Positions 41,900-55,251 of a stretch of DNA of 64,000 nucleotides are shown piece by piece. The stretch's first letter is position 1. The number at the start of each line of letters is the position of its first letter. Source of the DNA: Selaginella moellendorffii (lineage: Eukaryota > Streptophyta > Lycopodiopsida > Selaginellales > Selaginellaceae). The DNA is taken from NCBI RefSeq assembly GCF_000143415.4, contig NW_003314333.1, positions 633,207-697,206 on the forward strand, given 5' to 3'. The notes below the pieces were generated by a model, which worked only from the letters and a program-made list of their open reading frames with translations, was not told the DNA's origin and made no database searches. A program made the translations under genes and the position numbers.

Positions 41900-42425
41900 T
41901 TATGGCAGAGTTTCATGGTACTTTCAATGCCTCGTGTTTCTCCTCATGACTTAGGATTGGAGATGGAGTTTCCTATCAAGAACTCTTAAGACTATGAGCA
42001 ATTTAAAAGAAGAACTTACCTTAAGTAGCTTTTAGTGCCTCGAGCTTGTCTTTGTCCTCACCGGTCAGGAATTGTGGTAGAGTTTCCTGATGAAAACTCT
42101 AAGTCTCTAGGAGCACAAAAAACAAAAAAAATAAATTCTTGCCTTCAGTGCCTTGTCTTTCTTCTCAGAAGGATTGAAGGTGGAATTTCCTATAGAGAAC
42201 TCTAAGACTAAGAGCACAAAAAAGAAAAAAACTTACCTCGTGCCTAGTTGTTTTGAGTGCTTTTTCCTCACCCGTCCTTATGGCAAAGTTTCCTGATGAG
42301 AACTCCAAGTCTTTAAAAACACACACAAAAAAAGGAACTTACCTTCAGTGCCTCGTCTTTCTTGGGATTGGAGGTGGAATTTTCTATAGAGAACTATAAG
42401 ACTAAGAGCAGAAAAAGAAAACTTA
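41900..42425 (-). repeat. Tandem array of exon-like ~100-bp units
   Basis: Five related units start at about 41905, 42013, 42143, 42240 and 42345. On the minus strand each reads GAGTTCTCNATAGGAAAC-like sequence, encodes roughly EFSxGNSxxxP...EKxxALK and ends at a consensus donor (GAG/GTAAG). Purine-rich spacers of 30-40 bp separate them. They look like duplicated micro-exons with their introns. Two diverged units in opposite orientation occur near 42520-42660. Confidence 0.55.
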
Positions 42426-42428
42426 CCT

Positions 42429-42545
42429 CGTGCTGCCCCTCGTTGTTCCTCCCCCATGCCCATAGCTCGCCGGATCGCGAGAGCGCTAGGGAGTGGTAGT
42501 GGCCAAATCCCAAGCATTGAGGAGAAAAAGGAGGCACTGAAAGCA
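42429..42545 (-). pseudogene. RCC1-repeat exon fragment
   Basis: The minus strand encodes GHYHSLALSRSGELWAWG followed by RNNEGQHE and a GTAAG donor. This is one RCC1 blade (H-S-L-A-L-x-x-x-G-x-x-W-x-W-G-x-x-x-x-G-Q). No further blades are visible on either side, so this is a lone exon, perhaps the origin of the adjoining exon-like array. Confidence 0.55.
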
Positions 42546-42963
42546 GCTGGGCACGAGGTATTTTGTTTCTTTTTCTGTGCTTGACTTTCAACAGGAAACT
42601 CTGCCACAATGCCCAACTGGTGAGGAGAAACACTGGATCCTATCGAGAACTCTAAGACCCAAGAGCACAAAAGAAAAACTTATTGCTAGCTTGTTAACCT
42701 CGTTGACAATTCCTTTCTGTGCCTCCTCACTTAGAGCTGCCAAGAAGATCAACATTAATTTCCGTTGTGTAAATAGTTAGGTGTTAATTGTAATACATCT
42801 TGTGATTCTGGACTGTGGTATTGTTGCTGGAAACAAGAATGGTAAATCTTTGCAAACTGGCCAGAACGCCTTAAACCCTAGGTTGGCCTACCTTGCGGTT
42901 TGTTAAATAATAGTATTAATTCTGTGTTGTAAGCTATTCGAGAAGTTAGGTTATCTTGGCGCA

Positions 42964-45292
42964 ATGCAGGAGTTCCGGGATGCAAAGGCAGTTGTGGAAG
43001 CAGTTTTGAAGATGGGTGATTGCGGTTTGTCTCGTAGAGAGAAGCTCAGCTGGGATAGCGCAAGGGTTAAGGTCCTGGATTTGTTCGACAATGAGACAGC
43101 TGGTACCATCATTGACGCATTACTCCAGCTTACAGAGTCGACCCGATTGGACTATTTCCTCCCTGCCGATGCTGCGACCAAATCTGCTCTACTGTCACTC
43201 GGTACGTCAATTTGTGTTGATCCGGCATTACTTAGCGCTTGTTCTGCAGTTAGCAGGAAAAGGCGCAGAGTAGATCCATTTGGGGAGGTGAAAGCTCAAG
43301 CTTCTGCGCTGGCATTGTCTTTGGAAACGTCTTATCAAGAGATGACAGAAGAAAAGCTCGGGAGCATCGATACCCGGATAGATCTGCTGGCGCCGGACAT
43401 TCTTACAGAAGACGCGACCTCATTTTCATACATGGGACGGAAAACTACGGTGGACATACTGAAGTTTTTCCAAGCTGTGAAGAAGGGTCCGAGCGTGTAC
43501 AGCACGAACCCGAATCTTGCCATTCGGTTCATAACTGGGACCCCTGGGGCTGGAAAAACGTACAGCGTTGCAGCCGCAGCTGGTTACTTATATGCCAGCG
43601 AGCGAAGAAAAGCTACCGGCGCTGCTGCTGTTGCGTATATCAACGCCCGAGTGTTCATGGAAGATCCATCTTACAATTTATGGCGTGCGCTCATTCTAGC
43701 CTATGCTCGTGATGAAGCGGCTCTCAACGCGCTGAAATGTGTCGACTACGAAAGGCCGGACAGTCTGCTCCAATTTCTCAAAGAGCGAAAGAAGCTGCAA
43801 AAGGTTTACCTTTTATTCGACGATGGCAACTCGCTACATGACAAAGCTATATTCTCCGGCCAGATCAGATTTGCTGCTCGATCTTTTGTCGAGTCTCTTG
43901 CTCAGGTGTGCGTCGTCGTCTTCTGTGCATCCATAGAAAGCAAGCTGCGCAAAGAGCTTATAAAGGACGCTGCTCCGCCTCAACTTATCGTTTGCGGAGG
44001 GTATACGGTAAGTCCCTGTTTTGGAAAACTGGTTATTCACCGAGCTGTTTTGTTAGAGAAAAGAACTAGTTGCCTGCATTGGCATGTACCTCGAAACTAC
44101 GGACCAGCGTTTGATTGATGGAGAAATTGCTTATACTCTGCAAAGAACTGGTTCTGTGCCGCAACTGATTTATCATCACTATTTCGGCGAGGACGGTGAA
44201 CTGGATAGTGCTATCAGTCGGCTCAAGGATGAGATTGCGGACTTCATCCTGAACCGGAGCAGCTGGGAGGTTAGTGAACTTGCCAGAGCACTACGGGGGG
44301 AGCAGGTTGCTCGCTTGACGGTTGCGATGGATACCCGTGCCTTCTACAGGGGTCGAGATGGAAGAGGGAAGTGTTTAACTGGTGAACTCCGTTCGTATGC
44401 ATTTGGCTTAATTTCGGAGAAGGTGAAGGCGGAAAGTTTGGAGGAAGGGAAGGTTGAGGTTCGGAGGTGGCTCGGAATGATCATGAAGGACAACAACCTG
44501 GTGCGCATTGGCTGGAATGTGGAGGAGGCTACCATCTTGACGCTCAAGCTGCTGACCCCTTGTATAAGAGTGGACAACAATGACCTGAGCGAGAAAATTT
44601 TGATCAAGCCTGCAGGAGTGCGGACAGTCAAGGGGAAGTTTGGGATAGATGAGCTGAAAGATGTGGGCCTGTCACCTACACTTTTCCTTCCGAACTTCAA
44701 CCACATCGGAGCCGATGTTTTCTACTCCGATGAGGAGTGGTTAGTCGTCTTCCAGATTACCGTTGCTAACAATCCCGAGAAGCATCATAAGAGAACTCTA
44801 GAGGTTGCAGACGAGTTGTTTGCAGTGACACAAAGAAGGACGATGCTAGTTTGGGTGGTGTACACTCCTACAGAGACAGATACTTGGGTGGTTAAGGATT
44901 GGGAACACCCTCATGTTACTCAAGTTTTCATGTCTTTCGGTCAGCTGTCCAGCCATCTCAAGGATATCGATTCCGCACTTCGGGTGCTCAAGAGCAATCG
45001 CTACTCAAAGAAGCCGGCCGAGGACGTCTGTCCAGAGTGCAAGTGTGCTGAAACCTGCAGGGATGATAAGTGGATAAGCTGTACTTACTGTAACGTCTGG
45101 TTTCACTGGCTCTGCACCACTGCTACTGAGGAAACTTGGGAGTTGTGGTTGTGTGATAACTGCCGTGCTCCTGGTAAGTATCAAACCTGTCTCTTGCTCC
45201 TTCTGACGCCTCATTTTGCAGATGATGATCCCGATGTGGAATTGCCTCCACCAGTTCCGGATGCTGGTCGAAGGCGTGGAATCTCCTTCTAG
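42964..45292 (+). CDS. Crinkler/RHS-like P-loop protein with nuclease-like domain and PHD finger
   Basis: Exons 42964-44007, 44057-45173 and 45222-45292 (introns 49 and 48 nt) join to 743 residues. A helical N-terminus with an SRKRRRVDPF nuclear-signal-like cluster precedes a P-loop NTPase: Walker A GTPGAGKTYS (about residues 190-199) and Walker B KVYLLFDDG (about 281). About 380 residues on, PNFNHIGADVFYSDEEW then LVVFQITVANNPEKHH fits the restriction-endonuclease-like (PD-(D/E)xK variant, D...QxT) block of Crinkler/RHS proteins. The C-terminus is a PHD finger: CPECKCAETC, CTYCNVWFHWLC, WLCDNC. The architecture suggests a nuclear, chromatin-reading ATPase-nuclease. The telo-box-like AAACCCTAGG lies about 85 bp upstream. 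Assignment to the Crinkler/RHS superfamily is by motif order; a PHD fusion is unusual. Confidence 0.75.
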
Positions 45293-48200
45293 TCGTAGCT
45301 TCTTCCTGCTGTGCAAATGAGTTTAAATGTGCAAATCCGGGTTTGATTTGGCTACATCAAACGTTACGTCATTTATTTAAATAAAATCACCAGTAAAATA
45401 ACAAAGGTGTCTTATAACTTATGGTCGCACTCTTCCTTGGTATGAAGAACTGCAGTATGAATTCACATCTAATAGAGCAGGGGGTGGCCTGACAAATGAA
45501 TTGCTGGCCGGCACTGTAGTGCCAAGTGATTCAAAATATGGTCATTTTTTGGATCGGTGCAAAAGCATGGTTGAATTTTATAGCTATTGGCAGAAATGGA
45601 GGCGTCGACGTTTTCTCCTTCAAGGTCACAGCTCACAAGCACAAGCTCCTCGTCCACGTTGCTCGACCTCTCCATGCGAGACTTGGGGGCATGGCCCTGG
45701 AGATAGTGAGAAGAGGACTGTTGACACAAAGAAGCAATTCCCTGCACAAACAAAGAATGCGTAAACTTGGATATTCTCTGCATGTTCCCCACGTGAAATT
45801 GAATATTTCCTACATGTGAAATCGAATATTCCCACCTTAATCAAATATTAGATTTTTTAAGGATATTCCCCAGAATCTAATGGCCATTATGTAGGGATCA
45901 TGGTCATGTAAGGGGCCATTTACATGACCATCCATAACCATTCAACTAATTGTCTCAAATTATTTATAATTATAAGCTTTGAATTGTTTGCCTGATTTAT
46001 AATTCTAGTTGATTAAAGCTTTTGGGCATTGTTGCAACTTAGCAAGGGCTGAGGAGCTCAAATAGAGTGATTAACTTTATAGTTTTCAACCATGGATGCT
46101 GGGCTTTATAGGGTAGTAGATCTTGGAGGAAACAAAAGAAAAAGGAATATGTGTTATATCTAAGATTATATGACTTATAAAAGGTACAATTGTCTTCCAA
46201 TCTTGATAAATTCCCATTCTCCTTCCTCTAAGCATAGTATATAGTATGAAATTTTGGCCATTTTTACAAACAAAAGCAATAATTAAGTACTCAAGCATTT
46301 TGAAATCCCAAATAATTCCCCAGGAAATAATGGAATTCCATGAAATTTCATATACTGCTCTAAAATGAAATTTGGTTTAGTGAAGGATCAGGCCCAAAGG
46401 TGTGAATTGCTCCCAATCCCTCTTGTGTTTCACCCACCAGTTTGCCTAGTGTGCAAAAACCCTAGCCTAAGCGCACAGCCAAAGCTAAAGATGAAGAGGA
46501 AGATGTTACAACTGAGGATGAGTTTGGGGGGTTTGAGGAGTATAGTGATGTTATGTGAGGAGCAAAGTGCCATACTTGTGGAGCTTCAAGAGGTTGCTTG
46601 TTTAGAGAGCAATGCTTTCAAGCAAGTGGTTGGAATAAACTATCTTTTAGAGAACTTTAGTAGTGTATTATTAGGCATAGATGGTAGGTGATGGCAGTTG
46701 TAAGATGCCCACCAAAGGGAGAAAGCCAAGAACATCAAGAAAGAACTCGCGTGGATGAAAATGCGGACACCAATTCTTGACAATGCTCCATGGAGTACTC
46801 CACTTTTTTTAGGACAATAATATGCTTCTATCTTCATCTAGTGTTAGAAACCAATTTGCAAGGCATCCCCAACCAGTTGCAACTCCAAGAAAAACATGTG
46901 GTAGACCACAAGTGCCATACACTCTTCTATAGTATCATTATAATTACCACTGAGGTCCCTTAAAGCCGTTTCCAAAACTTGGTGGAGATGAGTGATCAGT
47001 AAGTTCTCCAATATCTCTTTCATCACTTTTTTTCATTTGTTATTTGGAGACCTATGGTGGGTTACAACATGTTCACTCCATCCTAAATCTGTGGGGCATA
47101 CAACTTCAAGTCCATCTTGAAAAGGCCACCTTATGATAGTCTTTTGTCGCATAGCTGGAATCTCCTCTATAGCCATTGCTAGTGTAGTTATATTATACAG
47201 TTGAGAGACTTGTGCTTGAGCTTCAAAACATTAGAACAATAGCTAGCCAACAAACATGTCCAATAAAAAAGTATAGTTAAAAGAATTTAATATATTCAAC
47301 TTGTAATTCGTATCTTTCTCTTGTTAGCTTTTTGTAAAGTCATTCAAGATAGGAGTTTCTTTGGATGCCAATATGAGGCACCTTTAGCATACACACAGAA
47401 AAAAGAACATTAAAAGATATGGTAAATAAACTTTAATCTTATTCACATTTCTTGGTACTTGCCATAATGTTTTATCTAGTGCATTTTGTCATAGACGTCC
47501 ACAATCAATGGTTTTTATCTCCCACACTATTGCCCTATCAACATCACATGCATACTTTATTTGAAATTTAGGAGTACAACAATTTAGTCTGAAAAGAGCC
47601 TCCAAGTACAAAAACTCATTATTTGCAAGATCTAACTTGAATTTTTTCCTATCCTCCTAGTATGGATGCAACATTGTGTGCTTCACCAAAAAATGTGAGA
47701 ATTGGCTATACTTTATTTTTGTAGCTTAGTCAAAGATGCTTGTATTTTAAAAACAAGCTCCATTATCCACTAAAAAATGATAACACTAAATCTTACCATC
47801 TTTCCAAGTACCAATGTCTTGTAATCCTTATAATAGTGTAGGCATTTGGATCATGTGAATTCACCACCACAGCATTGATACCTCCATCACAAAAAAGAGC
47901 TTTATAGTCAACCTCTATAAAACTTAATCAACCAGGAATGTATTACCACTCCTACCAATACGGCATTGCATTCCCAGATATAGAAAAGAACTCTCTATAA
48001 GCTATTTCAATTAGGGGGCTTCTACTACTATTTCCACCATGTCTGCTTTTCACTGCATGGGTTATAATTTGTAACAAGAGTAATAGAAAACTATCTTTAA
48101 TCATCTACTTGTACACACAAGTCAACACTTGACTCATAAACACTTGCTCCACTACCAAACACAAGCACATACCTACTAGTAGTGAGAGAACAATGCTACT

Positions 48201-50404
48201 AGTATATTTTCTTTTCTTTGTAGAATTTATCATTATATTGATGTTGTCATATTTTTCCTGCAAATGCATCTAGAAGTGTGGGATGCCATCTCTAGCACCA
48301 AGCAATGCTGCCAATCAAATTTTGTGAGAAGAAAATATTGGCTTGCTAGATATTTGACAACAACAATGTAATGAAGAGGTTGTTGTTCATGTCAATAAGG
48401 ACAATGTAGAAGATGAAGAAGAAAACTAGTATCTAAATGAAGAACTAGAAAAAATAAAAGACATACTAGAACTCCCACCATTTGTTCCAATGTTTAATTC
48501 AGGTAAAAAGTGTTGTTTTCTATTGCTTCCATCCTTGACACTTTTCCATAAATTGACTGCTTATGATATCTAACAATGAAGATGATTGAATGGAGGAAGA
48601 TTCATTACACTAGGTTTCAGTTCGTGATGGGAGTGACATGTAACCATTTGCATGTTTAATAGATCTCTTAGAGGTTGGAGATGTGTTTTATTGACATCTT
48701 TTTAACAATTGTGCATGCAGGTTTGAACATATGCAAGATTATTAGTCATGAGTGTGAGTAGTACACATGAGAAGTCTAGATAACCTCACAAATAAATATG
48801 AAATTCCAATTGTTGCAAGTAGAAGAGATTGGTGGTATCGAGCATGCAATAGGAGTGCTACTTTAAAATCCCAGGATGACAATATGATAGCTATGGTAAC
48901 ATAGTTGAATACCAAGGTCCTTGGGGCTTCAGAAAGCTCTCTCCAAACTTAAGAGTGTCGATATGCATAGATGTTCCTTGCATTTTGCGAAACCGCTTCA
49001 CAAAGGCACCAAGCAATGTATATTGATCTGCTAGTAAGTTGTGTAGAGGACATTAGAGCATGTCATGAATAGCATATTGTGATGTCCTTGGAACAAAAGC
49101 ATTTATCCAGTATATGCCATCCCATTCCAAGCACTTTGGTATGATCTCTATAATCTTTATACAAGGTTCCCTAAGCCAGCCATAGCTATGTTCATGCCAT
49201 GCAATTGAAATAGTGATGTACTTGGAGCATGGCATTGTTGTCAATGGCCAAGATACTCCTTCATCAGAAGAGCCTCCATAGGGGGCTTTGCCATGTTTCT
49301 TATTGCTTTGGGGTGCCAAAGACTAAAGGTTGATTGTTGCATGTTATTGAACACTAGCCACAATAGGTGATAGAGTTTGCATGGAGGTATTTTACCCATG
49401 AAAAACTTTAAAGAAATAAACCTTATTAATGGCTCAGGTGGCAATGCACAAGCAACCTTTCGATTAGTGATCCATCATCGGACCATCGCAAAATGTTAAG
49501 GACCCTGTCGAGAGAGTTTAGTGCTAGGGGCTTCTAGAAAATCTACTTGCTGAGCATTGTCTAGGTGCTAGCATGGCAAATGCATGAAGTTGGGACTAGG
49601 AAAAACAACCAAAGAGTGAGTATTGTGAACAAGAAAAACAAAAAGCTAACCACTCATATACATCCCTTTGGGTGTTAAAGCCAATTGTGTTGGTGTGTGC
49701 TCGGTGGTGTTGTGTGGCCTTGAAAAAGAAGATTTTCCAGGAGTATGTGAGCCAATGCATGTGTTGGCATTGCAGGATTTAAGCTACACAAGTTTTTTGC
49801 TGCTGTTGTTGCCTGCATTGATTGTGTTGGATGGTCATGAAGGCAAAACTCCAGCTAGAAGAAGGATGGGAATGGGATATAGGCCACATATAGGTGAGAG
49901 TGTTCTCTGTGATTGTTCTTTTAACTTGCTCATGTGTTATAGGTATGACAGGAACTAAATTGAGTAGAGGATTACTCATTAGATAGCCATAGAAGATTGA
50001 GCACCTATTGTGAATCCATAGAAGATCCCTTCTCTAGGTTTCCCCTCTTCTTGTCATTTTTAGCCCACGTGCCTAGAACAAAAGAAAAGTAATGAAGATG
50101 TATCTTGGATGGGATGAAGATTGCTTAAGCCTTACTATGTCATGATGCCACCCAGTCGATCACTAGAACACCTGCAAGAAATGGATGATGAAGCTTGTTG
50201 CCTTTGGAAGCGAGAGAACACAAAATTGGGGCAAAAATATAATCATGCCAATGTTAATAAATTGATATCTTGTGCTGTCCGCACCAAACCCTAAACAAGG
50301 GTGGCCCTAACCCTAAAAGAAAAATATCACAGATAGTTGAATATGAATTTTAAAAATATATTAAACTGAAATTAATGGTTCTCAATTAAAATATAATAAA
50401 AAGG
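45293..50404. other. AT-rich repeat-derived DNA, no gene recognised
   Basis: More than five kilobases with only short open frames (for example 45501-45764, 46365-46691, 49053-49319, 49668-49958), none with a motif I can name. Occasional gene-like phrases with many stops suggest decayed transposons, but I could not assign a class. No LTR pair or inverted termini were found by eye. Confidence 0.5.
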
Positions 50405-50410
50405 GAGCTA

Positions 50411-50583
50411 TGAGTGCATAGAATATAGAAAGAGAATACAGAAATATGCATATCAATTAGCCCAAAAACCCTAGCTTATATATAAGAGCGAGTGGTCCAG
50501 ATTGAAACCAATCCGACGGCTACCAAAATCCCACTATGCTAATATTAGTATACGGCATCGTAGCCGTACACTTAGCCCTCACA
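50411..50583 (-). repeat. Second gypsy element 3' LTR
   Basis: It starts TGAGTGCATAGAA and ends TTAGCCCTCACA on the plus strand. It matches 55252-55426 closely and includes the shared CCAATCCGACGGCTACC block. Confidence 0.88.
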
Positions 50584-50774
50584 TCATCCCCTCCTCTCGG
50601 AATAATGGAAGACTATCAGGATTCTCTTGTAGACGGGTTGGGATCTGGAGGAACATCAGGAGGAGGTATCGGCGGATCTGTAGATGGTATTAACTGCTCC
50701 TAATCCTTTTGTATGAAATGTTTCAACCACTGCACATGCACAATGTTTGGAGGATCGGCCTACTGGATGTCATG

Positions 50775-52690
50775 CTAAACCTCATAAACTTGTGGTCCAA
50801 CTTGCCGCAACACCCGATACGGTCCTTTCCACTGTGCAAGGAGCCCCTTAGATAAACCACATATCGTAAGATGGGGAAAACGGACTAACACCAAATCATC
50901 CATTTTGTACTCTGCAAGTGGACGATGATGGGAGTTGTAGTGCCGTTGTTGTCCCACTTGTACGCAGCCTAAGTGTTCGGCAAACTCTACTCGGACAAGT
51001 GGAAGAATGCTTGTCAAATATTGATCCCATGACCTAGCATTCGCAGCTCGTGGCAATCGCGAAGGTAAACCTAGCTCCGTTGGTAATATTGGATCATGAC
51101 CATATAGGAGTTTATATGGTGAAGCACCAACAGAACTCTGCACCCCAGTGACATACGCATACCGAAGAGACGGCAAATGACCATCCCAATCCGAATGCTG
51201 AAAGTTCACATACTTCGCAATCATCCCCTTGAACGTCCGAATGAGCCATTCCACCAGACCGTCTGATTGTGGATGATAAGCACTCGTGAAAGTGTGGCGA
51301 ATCCCCAACTGAGACGTCAAAATATGAAATGCCTCAGCCATAAATGCGGGACCATTATTTGAAAGAATCCGCTCTGGATAAGAATGCTGGAACACCACTC
51401 GATTGAGGAGGAAGTATCCAACAGTAGTTGCAGAGGCACTAGCAAGAGCACCAACTTCCACCCAATGAGTCAAATAATCAAAAGCAATAATAACATATTA
51501 ATTGCCAGCAGTCAACTGTGGAAAAGGTCCCATAAGATCAAATGCCACCAACTCAAACGGACGGGAAACTGCAATTGACTCCAACCGTCCTTCCGTAGCC
51601 CGAGGGGGAGTATTACAAGCTTAGCACCAAATGCAGCTACGCACATACCGGATAATATCATGTCGCATCTCCGGCCAATAGAAAGACTTGCGTAGCTTCT
51701 CAATTACATGACGATGTCCCATATGCCCACCTAGAACAGGAGAATCATGGTAGGCATGGAGAAATTGCAGAATAAAGATAGAAGGCACTACCAGCCATAA
51801 ATGATTATCAGGATCTGTCCTCACAAAATAAAGAAGGCCATCTTCAAGACGATATTGAGAATGTAAATGCCGGAAAGGCAAGTCATCAGCAAGTGATGCA
51901 GGATTCTCAAACCCATCTCGAAGCCTTCGAATCCAGGGCTCAATCTGTTGAGCCTCGCGAACCTCATCAAGCGAAGGTAGATTTTGCTCTGCACCTTATG
52001 GACACTGAACGTCAAGTATAGCAATTGTCGACGGCACAGAATCCTCGTCTAGAAAATCCACAGATGCTGGAATGAAAAGCTCATCAGAAACATGAGAAGA
52101 GAGTGAAGAAGGAAGAGGAGCTCAAGAAAGGGCATCAGCATCAGCCATAGAACTCCCTGGGCGGTGAACAACATCAAAATCATATATCTGAAGCTTCAAA
52201 GCCCACCGAGCAGTACTACCAACCAGGTTCTTCCGCTTTAATAACGAAGTAACAGTAGCATGGTCACCTTCAAGTAACATCTAAGAACCATGTAGATATG
52301 CATGAAGTTTCTCAAAACCCTAGATTGTTGCTAAACACTCCTTCTCTGTCGTGTCGTGGAGTAGTTCATCTCCGCTGGTTGTAATATACGGCTTATATAT
52401 GCAATGGGATGGCGCTGACTAGGCACACTCAAGCTCTCTTGCATTAACACACCTCTAAGACCAATGTCAGAAGCATCCACGTGCAAAATAAAAGGTCGAA
52501 TGTAGTCAGGATATGCCAAAATCGGAGGAGTTGTCAATAACTCTTTGATATCCCCGAACGCCCGCTCACAATCTGGAGACCAAATGAAAGACGATGTTGA
52601 TGACTTCAGCAACGCTCGCAATGGTGCAGTGCGATCAGAAAGATGATCCACAAAACGCCTGAGATATTGCACCTTGCCCAAGAAGCGCTA
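50775..52690 (-). pseudogene. Second gypsy element: RNase H and integrase
   Basis: The RNase H remnant (52681-52331) contains FILHVDASDIGLRGVL. The integrase zinc region is at 51881-51621 (HDSPVLGGHMGHRHV, CIWC). The catalytic core at 51473-50775 has ILSNNGPAFMAEAFH, AYHPQSDGLVEWLIRTFKG and GASPYKLLYG. Unlike L3, the HPQSDG motif here is uninterrupted by an intron. Stops separate the blocks, so the element is inactive. Confidence 0.8.
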
Positions 52691-52889
52691 CACGTCATTC
52701 ACACACTTTGGAGTAGGGAACTTTAGAACAGCCACAAGTTTGTCAGGATCAACTTGCAAACCCTCACAAGAAATACGGTACCCAAGATAAGTTGTGTTCT
52801 TGGATCTAAACACACACTTCAACCGCTTCAGTTTTAAACCAACATTGCATAGCCGATCCAACACTTTACAAACATCATGAACGTGCTCC

Positions 52890-53875
52890 TCCTACGTCCC
52901 CTCCGAGTGGATCAAGACATCATCAATGAAGTTAGCAGTCATCTCTGACATATTGCAAAGAACCTTGTCCATCATCTGTTGAAAAGTTGCTGGAGCATTG
53001 TTCAAACCAAATGGCATGACCAAGAACTCATACAAACCAAATGGTGTACGAAAAGCAGTCTTAGGAATATCTTCTTCGGCCATCGGTACTTGCCAATACC
53101 CAGAAGCAAGATCTAGCTTGGTGAACCAACGACTTCACCCTAGACGATCCAAGAGATCAGCAGTGTGAGGAAGAGGGTACACATCTGGGATCGTTACGTC
53201 GTTTAACGGACGATAATCGATGCAGAAACAAATACTCCCATCAGACTTCGTCACAACATGAGGTTCACATGCCCAAGGACTCCGCGACTTCCGAATAACA
53301 CCCTTCTCCAACATCTCCTTGACATTTGCACGTAAAATCTTGATCTCCTTTGGTGACCGATGACGAATAGGAACCTTGATTGGACGAGCATCCCCAGTTG
53401 GAATCGGATGACGTGTGGCAATCTTGGCTCCAGACGATAGGTCAAAGTCAAAAAGATCAGAATACTCCTTCATGAGCTGGTCAACTGCTGCAACACAAAG
53501 ATCGTCGGAGGGATCGAAAAAGAGAAGAGCAGAACAAGATGGAAACACATGAGGAAATAGTGGGGAAACAAAAGTAATGGAAGCAGAGGTAGAAGTAGAG
53601 GGATGAAGAAGTACGGAAGTGAGAGGAATGGATGAAACATAAGGAAGTATGAGACAAGGGGGAGAAACCTCAAAGTCACACTTGGCATGATTGCGCTGCA
53701 ACCAATCCATACCAAGAATGAGGTCAAAAGCTTGACTCAACACCACCCACAACGACTGCAACTCAAGCTCGAGATCGCCCACACGCACAACCAGGTCTGC
53801 CTCATCCCGTGCACATGCATGTGTACAGCCGTTGCCATAAAGAATGAAAATTGGTTTTGCCGCATGACGCAAGTG
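52890..53875 (-). pseudogene. Second gypsy element: protease and reverse transcriptase
   Basis: A protease end LILGMDWLQRNHAKCDF (53740 region) is followed by RT: CIDYRPLNDVTIPDVYPLP at about 53240-53180, then, after a stop near 53133, [27 protein letters not shown] and an active-site [13 protein letters not shown] (53083-52892). The active site is FIDD where the family usually has YIDD. Confidence 0.8.
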
Positions 53876-54084
53876 TAGATGACAACGTGTGGCAACAGGT
53901 CAAGCAATAGAAGATAAACTCGAACCTGTATCAACCAACACGGAGAGAATAATAGGAGACCTCTTGTTATAAAGACGAGCTTGGAAAATAAACACTAGAT
54001 GAACTGGTGCCGAGTGAACCGCTTGATGATACTTCTGAAAGAAAGATGGAGGGGTCATTGACTCATTCGCGCAAGGTCCCTCCA

Positions 54085-55017
54085 TTACTCGCGTGACTCC
54101 TCGTTTCCTGGAGGCATCTCGGTGTCCAAACCTTCCATTGCAGCAGCACCAACGGGACGTTGCTGACGCCAAGGTCTCCACCCAGGAAATGGAGGTCGCC
54201 AATCCGGAAAACGTCGACAACGCCGATAAGTATGACCAACTTCATCACATGCCCAACAGCGAACATCACGGCCATGACCACGTCCTCGCCCTTGACCTTG
54301 GACTCGAGCAGCAGCAGCATCAACCTCCATTGAAACAGGACCATCACTCATAGGAAGTGGAGCTGAAGGATGTGCAGCGAGAAGTGGAAGAGGCGACGTC
54401 TTATAACATTGTGCCAAACAAAGAGCATCGTCAAGGGTGGCAGGAGCAAGTGCATGCACAAGTCCGACAAGATCTTGAAGAAGTCCTGGCCACAACATTC
54501 CTAGCTTGATCCGCTCTGACATATATGGCTCCGCACGAAGCAAAAGACTTCGAAAACGAACACCAAATTGCATCACTGACTCAGATGGCCATTGGCGAAG
54601 ACGATGCAATTGTTGGAAAACATCATCACAGTCATTGGCATGTCTGAAGGCGTGTTTGAAGACATCCGGAAGAACACTTCAATCCCCGCAAGTGGCTGCT
54701 CCCAAACCGTTGTACCACTGCAATGCCGTCCCTTGGAGACACGTGGGAAACTCACGCAAACGTCGAGCATCATCCCAAGAATGATATGTGGCAATCACCA
54801 TAAAGTGATCGAACCAATGGTACACATCATCCCCAGGATTCCTGTGAAAGAACTCTGGCCGAACGCGAGGATTGGCACCAAGAGCAGGAGGAGTTGTACC
54901 ATGGGCCGTGAACGCCGCCATCAACTGAGTTTGGTTGTTCAATTGCAAGTGCATAGCATCAAGCAATTGTACCAACTGCTGCTCCAAAGTCAAAGGAGGA
55001 GATTGCTGATCTGCCAT
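54085..55017 (-). pseudogene. Second gypsy element: Gag with CCHC knuckle
   Basis: The frame starts MADQQSPPLTLEQQLVQLL at 55017. The gag domain (GDDVYHWFDHFMVIATYHSW, LQGTALQWYNGL) reaches an in-frame TGA near 54679-54681 where Trp is expected, then continues in the same frame through FRSLLLRAEPYMSE to a CWACDEVGHTYRRC zinc knuckle and an Arg/Pro/Trp-rich tail. One nonsense change is the only visible lesion within gag. Confidence 0.8.
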
Positions 55018-55251
55018 GGAGACGAATGAAAAAGAAAGAGCAAAAGAAGAGAAATGACAAAAAACTAGAAGGAAATGGTAGATCTAGACAATGCAAAAAG
55101 TTAGATCTAAACCAAAATCCTGAAAGGAAAGAACAAAAGAAAGGAAATGGAAAAAGTTAAATTTAGACAATGCAAAAAGTTGGATCTAAACTGAAATCCC
55201 AAATTTAAGCACTCCCCAGGGACAATCAAAGGTGCCCCTCAACTCCACCAA

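Noticed and set aside
46640-49450. Possible hAT-type transposase remnants on the minus strand
   Set aside because: Short open frames look transposon-like in composition but I could not match a named transposase motif or terminal repeats.
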